From: Micromonospora pisi | Lineage (GTDB): Bacteria > Actinomycetota > Actinomycetes > Mycobacteriales > Micromonosporaceae | DNA length: 64,000 nt | Assembly (NCBI RefSeq): GCF_003633685.1 | Contig: NZ_RBKT01000001.1 | Location: forward strand, 7,192,001 to 7,256,000 | Direction: 5' to 3' | In this document: piece after piece, positions 43,989 through 52,600 of the stretch | Position numbering within the stretch: position 1 is the stretch's first letter | Layout: each line of letters opens with the position of its first letter | Notes under the pieces: model-generated | What the model was told of the DNA's origin: nothing | The model's input: the letters and a program-made list of their open reading frames with translations, nothing else | Databases searched by the model: none | Program-made: the position numbers and the translations under genes

Positions 43989-45410
43989 ATGGCGTCCAAG
44001 CGTGACCAGTTGCAGGCCCAGCGGTTCATCGGCCAACGGGTGGTTTCCGCGTTGGTCACCAGGCAGACCGATCCGGAGCAGCCGCCGTTCCGCCGGCCGT
44101 CCGGAGCGGCCATCGGCAGCATCGCGATCGCCGTGATCGTGCTCGCCGCGGTGGGCGTCTACGGCGTCATCGTGCCCGGCGGCAACCGGTCCTGGCAGGC
44201 CGGTGACGCGGTGATCGTGGTGAAGGAAACCGGAACCCGGTACGTGTACGTGGACGGCCGGTTGCACCCGGTGCTCAACTACGCGTCGGCGCTACTCGCG
44301 CTCGGGCGCAACGCGCAGACCCGTACGGTGTCCCGGGAGTCGCTGCTCGGCGTGCCGCGCGGGCCACGGATCGGCATCCCGGACGCACCCGACGCGCTGC
44401 CCAGGGCCGACCGGATGCTCGGCGGCGGGTGGACCCTCTGCTCCCGGCCCGGCGCCGACGAGACCGGGGCCAGGATCGACGAGTCGGCCCTGCTGGTGGG
44501 TGTCGAGCCGACCGGAGGACGTCCGCTGGACGACGCGGCGTTGCTGGTCGAGGTGCCGGAGACCGGGGACCAGTACCTGATCTGGCGGGGTCACCGGCAC
44601 CGGATCCGGCAGCCGGACACGGTGACCGTGGGACTGGCGCTGCGCGCCGAGCCGCGCGCCCGGGTCGGCCCGGCGGTGGTGGACATCCTGCCGGCCGGCG
44701 AGGCGATAGCGCCGATCCCCCTGCCGGACGTGGGCAAGCCGTCAAAGGCGGTGCCCCGCCGTCCGGACCTGCGCATCGGGCAGGTGCTGGTGGCGCAGAC
44801 CTCCGGCGGGGGAGTGCAGCACTACCTCACCGAGGTCGACCGGCTACGGCTGATCTCGGAACTCCAGTACGACATCCAGTTGGCGTACCGGGACACGGCG
44901 GGGGCGTACCAGGGCGCCGAACCGGTGGGCGTACCGCTGGGACTGGTCGCGGCGGCGGAGGCCCGGCAGGAGGCGCGACCGACGGCCCCGTCAGGGGCAG
45001 CCCCGGCGCGCCGTCCGGACTTCGCCGGTGCCGGCTCCGGGCCGGTGGCGGTCTGTGCGACGTACGATTCCGGCGCCGACGTGCCACGGCTACGGCTGGA
45101 CGCGCGGCTGCCGGCGCCCGAGTCCATGGTGGCCACCGGTGCGCGGACCACCGAGGGGCTGCCGTTGGCCGATCGGGTGTACGTGCCGCCGGGGCAGGCC
45201 GCCCTGGTCGAGGTGATGCCGAGCGGCCAGGCGCCGACGGGCACCCTGGTGCTCGTCACCGACCAGGGGCGCGGTTATCCCTTGGCCGGTCGCGATGTGC
45301 CGGCCATCCTTGGTTACGACCGGGTCCGTCCGGTGCGCCTGCCCGCCGGGCTGGTGACCCGGGTGCCGATGGGCAGCGGCCTGGACCCGGTGACGGCCAG
45401 GGCGGCATGA
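43989..45410 (+). CDS. eccB: type VII secretion protein EccB
   Basis: A 473-residue protein with a short cytoplasmic N-terminus (MASKRDQLQAQRFIGQRVVSALV, the family's hallmark start), one membrane helix (about 40-62, AAIGSIAIAVIVLAAVGVYGVIVPG) and a large external domain with repeated beta strands and a Cys pair (WTLCSRPGAD and AVCATYDSG). The ATG at 43989 is 1 base after the eccD stop codon. EccB is the main periplasmic-side part of the complex and has been proposed to have ATPase activity in mycobacteria. Length and layout match the family. Confidence 0.95.
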   Translation: MASKRDQLQAQRFIGQRVVSALVTRQTDPEQPPFRRPSGAAIGSIAIAVIVLAAVGVYGVIVPGGNRSWQAGDAVIVVKETGTRYVYVDGRLHPVLNYASALLALGRNAQTRTVSRESLLGVPRGPRIGIPDAPDALPRADRMLGGGWTLCSRPGADETGARIDESALLVGVEPTGGRPLDDAALLVEVPETGDQYLIWRGHRHRIRQPDTVTVGLALRAEPRARVGPAVVDILPAGEAIAPIPLPDVGKPSKAVPRRPDLRIGQVLVAQTSGGGVQHYLTEVDRLRLISELQYDIQLAYRDTAGAYQGAEPVGVPLGLVAAAEARQEARPTAPSGAAPARRPDFAGAGSGPVAVCATYDSGADVPRLRLDARLPAPESMVATGARTTEGLPLADRVYVPPGQAALVEVMPSGQAPTGTLVLVTDQGRGYPLAGRDVPAILGYDRVRPVRLPAGLVTRVPMGSGLDPVTARAA

Positions 45411-45456
45411 CCGCTGATCGAGGAACCGATCGACTCATGACTGGGGGCAGAAAAAG

Positions 45457-45849
45457 ATGAATGGACCTACCGTCGCGACCACACCCCGTCCCGCCACGGT
45501 GACCGTCGCATCCATCCTGTGGATCATTCTCGGCGCGTTGACGACCGTCGGCGCGTCCACCATGGCCCTTCAGGCAGCGGGGAGCGGAACCCTCACCGAG
45601 CTGATCGCCGCACTGGCGGTCACCGCCCTCGGGATCTATCTCTGGGTCCTCGGGGTGCGGCTTCGCCGGGGCAGGGACGTCCGGGTCGCGCTGACCGTAC
45701 TGGGCCTGGCGTACAGCCTTGTGATCTGGCCCGCGATCTTCGCCGTGCCGGCTGTTGTACTCCAGTACCGGCCGAGCAGCAAGCAGTGGTTGGGACGACA
45801 GGGTGAGGCGCCCGACGACGACGGCCGGGGCGATGTGGTGCGCGACTAG
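45457..45849 (+). CDS. small four-helix membrane protein
   Basis: A 130-residue protein with about four hydrophobic segments (VASILWIILGALTTVGASTMAL, LTELIAALAVTALGIYLWVLGV, VRVALTVLGLAYSLVIWPAIFAVPAVVL) and a hydrophilic acidic tail. Small proteins of this shape, predicted as 'DUF' membrane proteins, are common in actinomycetes. It is 46 bases after eccB on the same strand and may be co-transcribed. Its function is not known to me. Confidence 0.75.
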   Translation: MNGPTVATTPRPATVTVASILWIILGALTTVGASTMALQAAGSGTLTELIAALAVTALGIYLWVLGVRLRRGRDVRVALTVLGLAYSLVIWPAIFAVPAVVLQYRPSSKQWLGRQGEAPDDDGRGDVVRD

Positions 45850-45904
45850 TGCGCGACCCGCGCCCCGTGCCGCGCCAGCCCGAGGTCCGTACGCCGGGAC
45901 TCGA

Positions 45905-46276
45905 TCAGCTACGGAAATCGGCAAAGAGGTCTCTGTCCTCCCAATCCGGTTCGAACGCCTCCAGTATTCTTTCGAACGTCCGAGCGGCGCGAGGGTCGTC
46001 AGAGACCAACAAGAGGTTCTCGGTTGCCGCGCGAACGGACGGCCAGCGGAGCAGGTGCATTGAATACTGCAAAATCTCCGTCTTGCCCGGGTTGTCGGAT
46101 TGCAGCAGGGAGATGAACTCCTCCTCGAAGTCGGCCGTATGCCGTGGGTGCCCGGTCACTACGGCCACGAGGCTCCGGAGATCCGGCTCGATCTCTTCGT
46201 AGTTGACGCCGGGAAACTGCGCTTCGAGTGCCTCGCCGACGCGTGTGACGATGTGCCTGAACGAAGTGATCACCAT
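45905..46276 (-). CDS. candidate immunity protein of module 2
   Basis: A 123-residue acidic soluble protein, largely helical: FRHIVTRVGEALEAQFPGVNYEEIEPDLRSLVAVVTGHPRHTADFEEEFISLLQ, then ILQYSMHLLRWPSVRAATENLLLVSDDPRAARTFERILEAFEPDWEDRDLF. The 'EILQYSMHLLRWP' segment recurs in small proteins next to polymorphic toxins, as far as I recall. It starts 1 base after the stop of the 382-residue effector. Base composition is lower in GC than its surroundings. The size, acidity, lack of signal peptide and position are those expected of an antitoxin that neutralises the upstream protein. Confidence 0.6.
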   Translation of the reverse strand: MVITSFRHIVTRVGEALEAQFPGVNYEEIEPDLRSLVAVVTGHPRHTADFEEEFISLLQSDNPGKTEILQYSMHLLRWPSVRAATENLLLVSDDPRAARTFERILEAFEPDWEDRDLFADFRS

Positions 46277-46277
46277 G

Positions 46278-47426
46278 TCACCATGCCGCCTTGTACAGTC
46301 CGGAGATGTCTATTCCGATATCTGCGAAACCCGCCTCGGTGGCGGATTGCGCGGATTCGCCTTCGGGGCGGTAGTGGCCCGACTTGTTGTTGACCCCCCG
46401 GACCTCGCCGCCGTAAACCTTGAACTCGCCGGCAGCGCGTACGGGTTCCCCCTGTGCCAGGTCAATATGTCCCTGAGTGCTGGTCAGTCGACCTACGACA
46501 AGGTTTCCGTCCCTCGTGACCACGTAACCGAGGGTGCCGCTCTGGGACAAGATATCGCTGCTGTCCACCGTCTGTGCCGGTCGAATCACGTCATCGGCGT
46601 ACTTGTTCTCGAACAGTACGTGCCCGTCGAGCTTGGGGGTGGATACGTCGTCGAGGTGGCTGAGCTTTCCGATGCCCTTGCCGCCTGCGACGAGTTCGAT
46701 GGCGGAAACCAGGCCCCGGCCGATCGCCTCGCCCTGGTTCCCGTTCTTCCAGTCCGCGATGATGGGCTCGGTGGCGCCCTTCCAAACGTCCGCGAAAAAT
46801 CCGCCCGGATCGTCCCGGAGCCGCTTCGCGATGTCGTCGACGTTGGCGGGCAGATGAACCAGGCCCTCGGCGGTCTCGAAAATCTGTTCGGCCATTCCCT
46901 TGAAGACGCCGCCGACATCCTTGATGGCTTCGACGAGGTTGTATCCGTCCTGACCCGAGTCCGAGATCCGTCCGGCGGCCTCGCCGATGAGCGCGTTGAC
47001 CTCGCCGGCGAGCTGTGCCACGAATGCCTGCTGCACCATCTCCCGCGCACCCGGCAGCAGGAGCCCGGTCGTCGCGAAGGTCGCCAGGTTGGCGTGGATC
47101 AGTTCCCGGATACCGGTCTTCACCCGGGTGACCTCGCCGGCGAAGAAGTCCGTCCGGTCGGCCAGAACCGTCATGCTTTCGCCGCTGCGGGTGGCGGCGT
47201 CGAGGCTCGCCCTCGCCCGAGCCGCGAAGGCCGCTCCGGCGGCGTCCGGCCAGAAACCGGCCAGCCCGCCGATGTCGTACCGTCCGGCCTGGGCGAACCG
47301 CTCACCGCCGGTCCGCCAGCCCAGGGCGAGGGCGTGCATGGCGACCTCGTCCGGCTCCGGCCACCCGGTCATCGCCTTCACTCGGGGCCAGAGGCCGAAG
47401 TCGCTCGACGGCTCGGGAATGGTCAT
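46278..47426 (-). CDS. type VII secretion substrate with NxSGHYxP C-terminal domain (module 2)
   Basis: A 382-residue protein; the ATG at 47426 matches the start of its paralogue at 27362. N-terminal residues 1-160 (SSDFGLWPRVKAMTGWPEPDEVAMHALALGWRTGGERF) align with module 1 and form a helical secretion head. The C-terminal 110 residues differ completely: LGYVVTRDGNLVVGRLTSTQGHIDLAQGEPVRAAGEFKVYGGEVRGVNNKSGHYRPEGESAQ, a pattern I associate with C-terminal domains of actinomycete polymorphic toxins ('..NN.SGHY.P..'). The enzymatic activity is unknown to me. Third-position GC falls in this C-terminal part, consistent with a recently exchanged tip. The candidate immunity gene follows 1 base later. 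Confidence 0.72.
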   Translation of the reverse strand: MTIPEPSSDFGLWPRVKAMTGWPEPDEVAMHALALGWRTGGERFAQAGRYDIGGLAGFWPDAAGAAFAARARASLDAATRSGESMTVLADRTDFFAGEVTRVKTGIRELIHANLATFATTGLLLPGAREMVQQAFVAQLAGEVNALIGEAAGRISDSGQDGYNLVEAIKDVGGVFKGMAEQIFETAEGLVHLPANVDDIAKRLRDDPGGFFADVWKGATEPIIADWKNGNQGEAIGRGLVSAIELVAGGKGIGKLSHLDDVSTPKLDGHVLFENKYADDVIRPAQTVDSSDILSQSGTLGYVVTRDGNLVVGRLTSTQGHIDLAQGEPVRAAGEFKVYGGEVRGVNNKSGHYRPEGESAQSATEAGFADIGIDISGLYKAAW

Positions 47427-47436
47427 CTCCGTCGAC

Positions 47437-47766
47437 TCAACCGGGAATGTCCGAGAACGCCGACGCACCCCGCGCGTCCGCGGCCCGGTAGTCAGCGACG
47501 CACCGCTCGCCGGTGGCGGCGTCGGAAAGAATCGCGGCCGGAAGGCGTTCGCCCGCCTGCCGCGTCGCGGTGCTGAGTTCGGCGTAGACGCTGCGGAACG
47601 CCTGCCCCAGCAGATCCGCGCCGATGCCGGGCTCGCTGTCGGCTATCGCGGCCCGGCTGTTGCTCCACCCGCTGTCGAGCGTCCGTCCGCTTTCGGCCAG
47701 CCCTCGCAGGATCGGTAGGACCGCACCGGTGTTCATCTGAGCGTATCCGCCGCCAGGTGTGGTCAC
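47437..47766 (-). CDS. small helical type VII secretion target (EspC/WXG-like, module 2)
   Basis: A 109-residue protein. The GTG at 47766 has GGAGGAGAG upstream; the frame extends to 47847 without signal. Two long helices (AVLPILRGLAESGRTLDSGWSNSRAAIADSEPGIGADLLGQAF and ATRQAGERLPAAILSD) are followed by CVADYRAADARGASAFSD, which closely parallels the end of the 110-residue protein at 27380. It lies 10 bases ahead of the module 2 effector start and is probably its secretion partner. Confidence 0.72.
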   Translation of the reverse strand: MTTPGGGYAQMNTGAVLPILRGLAESGRTLDSGWSNSRAAIADSEPGIGADLLGQAFRSVYAELSTATRQAGERLPAAILSDAATGERCVADYRAADARGASAFSDIPG

Positions 47767-47792
47767 GGCCGCTCTCCTCCCTGCCCTCGGCC

Positions 47793-49202
47793 TCAGCGCG
47801 CTCGGCGCTGGTTGGTCACCGGCGCCGGTGCCTGCTCCACCTGCCACAGCTCCTCGTCGAGGAGCTCCGGCGTACGGTCCGGATCGCTGTCTCGCCGGTC
47901 GGTCGGCCGACCCGCCCCGCCCAGGAACGCCGGGGTGCCGGCGAGCGTCCCCGACCGGCCACGCAGCCGTGGTGGTACGCCCGGCACGGCGCGCAACGGA
48001 CGATTGCGGTGTCCACCGTCACGGTTGTCCGGTGTAGCGGCTCTCGGGGTGTGAGCGGCGCCGCCTCCACCGCCGGCCGGCGGCATCATCATCGGCGGCA
48101 TCATCCGGCCCGTCCCGGTGCCGGTTCCCGCCGTACCGGGGCCGTTCGTGGCCGGCGGCGTCGGCGGCTGCGCACCCGCGAGTGGCGCGACGCCGCCGAC
48201 CACCTTGCCCGCTCGGGGGATCGCGCCGCCGCCAGCGGTACCAGCGGCACCGACAAGCGGTGGGACACCCGCGCCGAACCGACCCGCCCGGTACGCCCCG
48301 GGAGAGCCGGATCCGAGCGCGGCGCCCGGAGGAACCAGCGGTGGCAGGGTCGGCATCGGCGGGGTCGAGACCGACGGAATCGTCGGCAGACCGCCGGGTG
48401 TCACGCCGACCGGGGACGGTGCGCTGACGCCGGCCAGCCCGGGTACGCCCCCGGCCAGCCCGGGTACGCCCCCGGCCAGCCCGGGTGCGGTCCCGGCCCC
48501 GCCCGACGCGGCGGTTGCGCCGCCCGTACCGCCCGCCGGAGCCGCATCGGCTGCGCTGCCCGGGCCGGCGGTGCTGCCCGTACCGCCTGCCGCTGCGGCG
48601 TTCGCCGCTGCGGCCGGCTCCGCTCCCGCAGCCCCGGCGGTGCCACCGGCCGCCGCGCCGGCCTGCGGACCGTCCCACGGCGTCCCGTTCGACGCCCCGC
48701 CGATCTGCTGTGCGGCCGTTGCGAACGCCTGGTCCAACTGCTGGAGCAGTTGGGCCGCCTCCTCGACCAGGACCCGCAACCGCGCGATGACCGCCTCCAC
48801 CGCCGCGACCGCCGTCGGACCGGCGGCCACCTGGCCCAGCTGGGCGACCAGCGCGTCGAACTGTGTCTTCCGCTGGCTGACCCCGTCGAACGTGGTGTCG
48901 ACTCGGTCCGCGAGTGCGGTCAACGTGGGCCCGACGTTCGCCGAGACCAGTGTCTGCTGCCAGGCCTGGACCGTCGCCGAGCTGCGCTGCATGCGCTGCG
49001 CGTACAGGTCCCCGGCCTGGTCCTGCCACTCGGGTCCGACCTCGCCGGCTCCGCGCCGCAGCAACTCCTCCGTGTCGCGCAGTCCCACCTGGATCGCGGC
49101 CCACCCGGCCTGGCTCCGCCGCAGCTGGTCGGAGTGCTGGAGCTGCGCCTCGGCCTGGCCGTACAGCGTGTACATCTGCTCGATCAACTGACCGATGTCC
49201 AT
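47793..49202 (-). CDS. PPE-like large secreted protein with Gly/Ala/Pro-rich tail
   Basis: A 469-residue protein. The first 170 residues are helical in the PPE/WXG manner (QLIEQMYTLYGQAEAQLQHSDQLRRSQAGW, QDQAGDLYAQRMQRS with a W-x-D-like turn, DQAFATAAQQIGG). The rest is low complexity, Gly/Ala/Pro-rich, with a 7-residue repeat (GGVPGLA) encoded by three 21-bp units. The last 35 residues (RTPELLDEELWQVEQAPAPVTN) look conserved and could be a secretion or recognition tag. The ATG follows GAGGAGGTGACCGA. It stands between the EspC-like gene and module 2 in the eccC-led strand. Confidence 0.8.
   Translation of the reverse strand: MDIGQLIEQMYTLYGQAEAQLQHSDQLRRSQAGWAAIQVGLRDTEELLRRGAGEVGPEWQDQAGDLYAQRMQRSSATVQAWQQTLVSANVGPTLTALADRVDTTFDGVSQRKTQFDALVAQLGQVAAGPTAVAAVEAVIARLRVLVEEAAQLLQQLDQAFATAAQQIGGASNGTPWDGPQAGAAAGGTAGAAGAEPAAAANAAAAGGTGSTAGPGSAADAAPAGGTGGATAASGGAGTAPGLAGGVPGLAGGVPGLAGVSAPSPVGVTPGGLPTIPSVSTPPMPTLPPLVPPGAALGSGSPGAYRAGRFGAGVPPLVGAAGTAGGGAIPRAGKVVGGVAPLAGAQPPTPPATNGPGTAGTGTGTGRMMPPMMMPPAGGGGGAAHTPRAATPDNRDGGHRNRPLRAVPGVPPRLRGRSGTLAGTPAFLGGAGRPTDRRDSDPDRTPELLDEELWQVEQAPAPVTNQRRAR
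48430..48492 (+). repeat. three tandem 21-bp repeats
   Basis: Units begin at 48430, 48451 and 48472, each starting CCGGCCAGCCCGGGT. The third diverges at its end. On the coding (minus) strand they encode GGVPGLA repeats in the PPE-like protein. Copy number is likely to vary between strains. Confidence 0.85.
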
Positions 49203-49236
49203 TCGGTCACCTCCTCACCGCCGGTGGTGCGGGCGT

Positions 49237-49578
49237 TCAACGCCCGGATGTCGACTGTGGGGCGGCGGCGTGCTCGATCGCCGTACGCCCGGTTTCGTCC
49301 CCGTACACGTAGGCGGCGGCACTGTCCCGTGCGACCGACGCGTACGCCTGAATGCCCTGCTCGACTTCGACGCAGAAGGCGATGATCTGGTCGGTGACCC
49401 TGGTGACCGTCGCGTTGAACTGCTGACATCCGGGCAGTGGGTCGCCGCAGTCGCTCACCGTGCCCCGCACCTCGGTGGCCGCGGCCTTGGCGGCGGTGGC
49501 GGCCGACGGGTCCAGCTCGTCGGCGAACTGCTGTAGGAAACCGGTGTTGGCATGGATGGATCCCGACGCGGTGGCCAT
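49237..49578 (-). CDS. EspC-like type VII secretion target
   Basis: A 113-residue helical protein starting at the ATG at 49578 with GGAGGG five bases upstream. It opens MATASGSIHANTGFLQQFADELDPSAATAAKAA and ends QSTSGR. Its pattern (IxANTGFLQQFADELD...) is that of ESX-1 secretion-associated EspC/'secretion target' proteins. Two Cys (DCGDPLPGCQQF) could form a disulphide after export. It is the first gene after eccC on that strand and 34 bases ahead of the PPE-like gene, probably forming a substrate pair with it. Confidence 0.78.
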   Translation of the reverse strand: MATASGSIHANTGFLQQFADELDPSAATAAKAAATEVRGTVSDCGDPLPGCQQFNATVTRVTDQIIAFCVEVEQGIQAYASVARDSAAAYVYGDETGRTAIEHAAAPQSTSGR

Positions 49579-49698
49579 TTTCCCTCCGGGCGAACGAGGT
49601 CGTGTGTGGCGAGCCAACCAGTTTGTCGGCCCGTGTTGGGTGGTGCGGCAGCTTCCGGCCACCAGTGGTGGGGGCTTCGGCGGCCGCCGGTGGCCGGG

Positions 49699-52600
49699 CT
49701 ATTCGGCAGGCGGTAGCCACGCCAACTGGAGAAGTTGTGGCGCCTGCCCCCGGACCACCAGCCGTCCCCGCCCGGCCGGTAGCGGCTCGGGTTTGAGCCC
49801 ACCGAGCAGCGGACCCTCGCCCTTGTCCGCGGAGAGCAGCAGCCCGGGTGATCCGACGTCGCGGAGCCGGGCGAGGAACGGCTCGAACAAGGCCCGTCCC
49901 GCGCCGCCGGTGCGTCGGGTGACGACCACGTGCAGGCCGAGTTCGCGGCCCTGCGGCAGGTATTCCAGCAGTGGCTGCAACGGGTTGTCGAGCGGGCTCG
50001 CCACCAGGTCGTAGTCGTCCACCAGGACGAACAGCTCGGGACCGCGCCACCAACTGCGCCGGCGTAGCTGTTCCGGTGTGACGTCGACGCCCGGCGCGCG
50101 CTCGACCATTCCCCGGGCCGCCTCGGCGATCAGCCGCCGGGTGCTGACCGGGTCGGTGCCGTGGCCGAGCAGGTGTTCGGTGGTGATGTCGCCGAGCAGG
50201 CTCCGGCGGTGGTCGATCAGCACGATCCGTGCCTGGCTCGGCTGGTAGCTGTCGACGATCCGGCGGGCCAGCACCCGCAGGAAGCCGGTCTTGCCGGAGC
50301 GGGCGTCGCCGAGCAGCAGGAAATGCGGGTCGCTGGCGAAGTCCAGCCACACCGGGGCCAGATCCTGTTCGCCGATGCCCACGGTGATCCGTGGCCCGCC
50401 GTCGACGAACTCGTCGCGGGCCGGCAGAGCGTGGTACGGCACGGTCGACGGCAGGAGGCGTACGTGTGGCGCCGGCTCGTCCGGCCAGGTCGCGGCGATC
50501 GCCTCCACCAGCCCGGAGGTGGCCTCCCGCAGGCCGCTGTCGGCCTGCACACCGTCGATCCTCGGCAACGCCATCAGCATCTGGTGCTTCGATCCGGAGA
50601 CGCCCCGCCCCGGCTCCCCCTGAGGTACGCGCTGCGCGGCGACCCGGTCGACCATGGTGTCGATCGGGTCGCCGAGCCGCAGCTCCGCCCGGCTGCCGAA
50701 CAGGTCCCGGACGGCCGGCCGCAGGTCGAACGGTCGGGCGCAGGCGGCGATCACGTGCACGCCGTAGGCGAGACCACGGGCGGCCAGGTCGCAGACGACC
50801 TCCTCGAGGTCCTCGAACTCCTTGCGGAGCGTCTGCCAGCCGTCCACGACCAGGAAGACGTCGCCGTACGGGTCGTCGGGGAACTCGCCCCGCCCGCGGG
50901 CCACCCGGTAGCCGATGATCCCGTCGATGTCGTACTCGGCGAACCGCCGTTCCCGTTCCGCGAGCACCCCGGCGACCTGGGCCACGGTCCGTCGTACCGC
51001 GCCGGTGTTCTGACGGCGGGCCACCCCGCCGACGTGCGGCAGGCCACGCAGCGCCGGCAGCGAGCCACCGCCGAAGTCCAGACAGTAGAACTGCACCTCG
51101 CGCGGGGTGTGGGTCAGGGCGAGGCTGGTGATGACGGTACGCAGTGCGGTGCTCTTGCCGCTGCGCGGACCGCCGATCACCAACAGGTGTCCGGCCTCGG
51201 CGGAGAGGTCGAACTCCAGCGGGTCACGTCGCTGTTCCAACGGCCGGTCGACGATCCCGGTGACCGCCCGCAGCCGTCCGGTGAGGTCCTCGCGGGTGCT
51301 GCGCAGCCCGCGTCGCGGCTCGGACGTGAGCGGCCCGATCAGCCGGTCCAACGTCGGTGGCTCAGCCAGCGGCGGCAACCAGACCTGGTGGGCCGGGGTG
51401 CCCCGGTGGGCGAGCCGGTCCACCAGGATGTCGAGCAGGCTCTCCCCGGTGCCGTCGCCTTCGGCGTCCTGGGGCGACTCGGTGACCTGGGTCGGAGTGG
51501 CGGCGGGAGGGAGGTAACCGGTGGTGAACTCCAGCAGCTCCATGACGTCCTGCCCGGTTGGCTCCGCGTACGCCTCCGGTCGGCGGTGCACTCCGGAGAC
51601 GTACGCGGAGCGGAACCGGACCAGCGGCTCGGTGCCGTACCGGAGGAAGCCGTGCCCCGGGGCGCGGGGCAGCTCGAAGGCATCGGTCACGCCGAGCACG
51701 CTGCGGCTTTCCATGGCGGAGAAGGTGCGCAACCCGATCCGGTACGACAGGTGCCCGTCCAGCCCACGCAGCCGGCCCTCCTCGAGCCGCTGGCTCGCCA
51801 ACAGCAGGTGGACGTCGAGCGCCCGGCCAACCCGGCCGATCTGGACGAACGTCTCGATGAACTCCGGCTTCGCGGAGAGCAGTTCGCTGAACTCGTCGCA
51901 GACGACCAGCAGGGTGGGCACCTCGGGCAGCGGTGCGCCGGCGGCCCTGGCCCGCTCGTAGTCCCGCACCGACGAGAAGTTGCCGGCCGCCCGCAGCAGT
52001 TCCTGACGTCGGATCAGTTCGCCGGTGAGCGCGTCGGTCATCCGGTCCACCAGCGGCAGTTCGTCGGCGAGGTTGGTGATGACCGCGCTGGTGTGTGGCA
52101 GGGCGTCCATCCGGGTGAAGGTCGCGCCACCCTTGAAGTCGATCAGCACGAAGTTCAGCGAGTTCGGCGGGTGGGTCACCGCGAGCGCGAGCACCAGCGT
52201 ACGGAGCAGTTCGCTCTTGCCGGACCCGGTCGCGCCGATGAGCAGCCCGTGCGGCCCCATGCCGTCCTGCGCGGACTCCTTCAGGTCCACCTCGACCGGG
52301 GCGCCGTCGGACTGGATGCCGAACATCACCCGTAACCGGTCGCGGTTCGGCCGTTGCTGCCAGGTCCGTTCCGGGTCGAAGAAGTACGGGTCCCCGAGGT
52401 CGAGCAGGTCCGCCAGGCCGAGGTCACCGCTGAGCGCCGGCTCGCCCCGTCCGGAACCGGTCAACCGCAACGGTGCCAACTGACGGGCGAGCGACTCCGC
52501 GCCGACCGCGTCCAGTGCGTCGGCCCGGCCGAGTTCGGTGCTGCCTTCCAGGGTGGAGGCGCCGAGTGCGCCGTCGGTGTCGACGGCGAGCACGACGGTG

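Noticed and set aside
48430-48492. Short tandem repeats as a possible CRISPR array
   Set aside because: The units are contiguous without spacers and encode a GGVPGLA peptide repeat.
50161-52335. 724-codon plus-strand frame inside eccC
   Set aside because: Antisense shadow of the EccC ATPase domains; composition is Arg/Gln/Val-rich and unlike real proteins.
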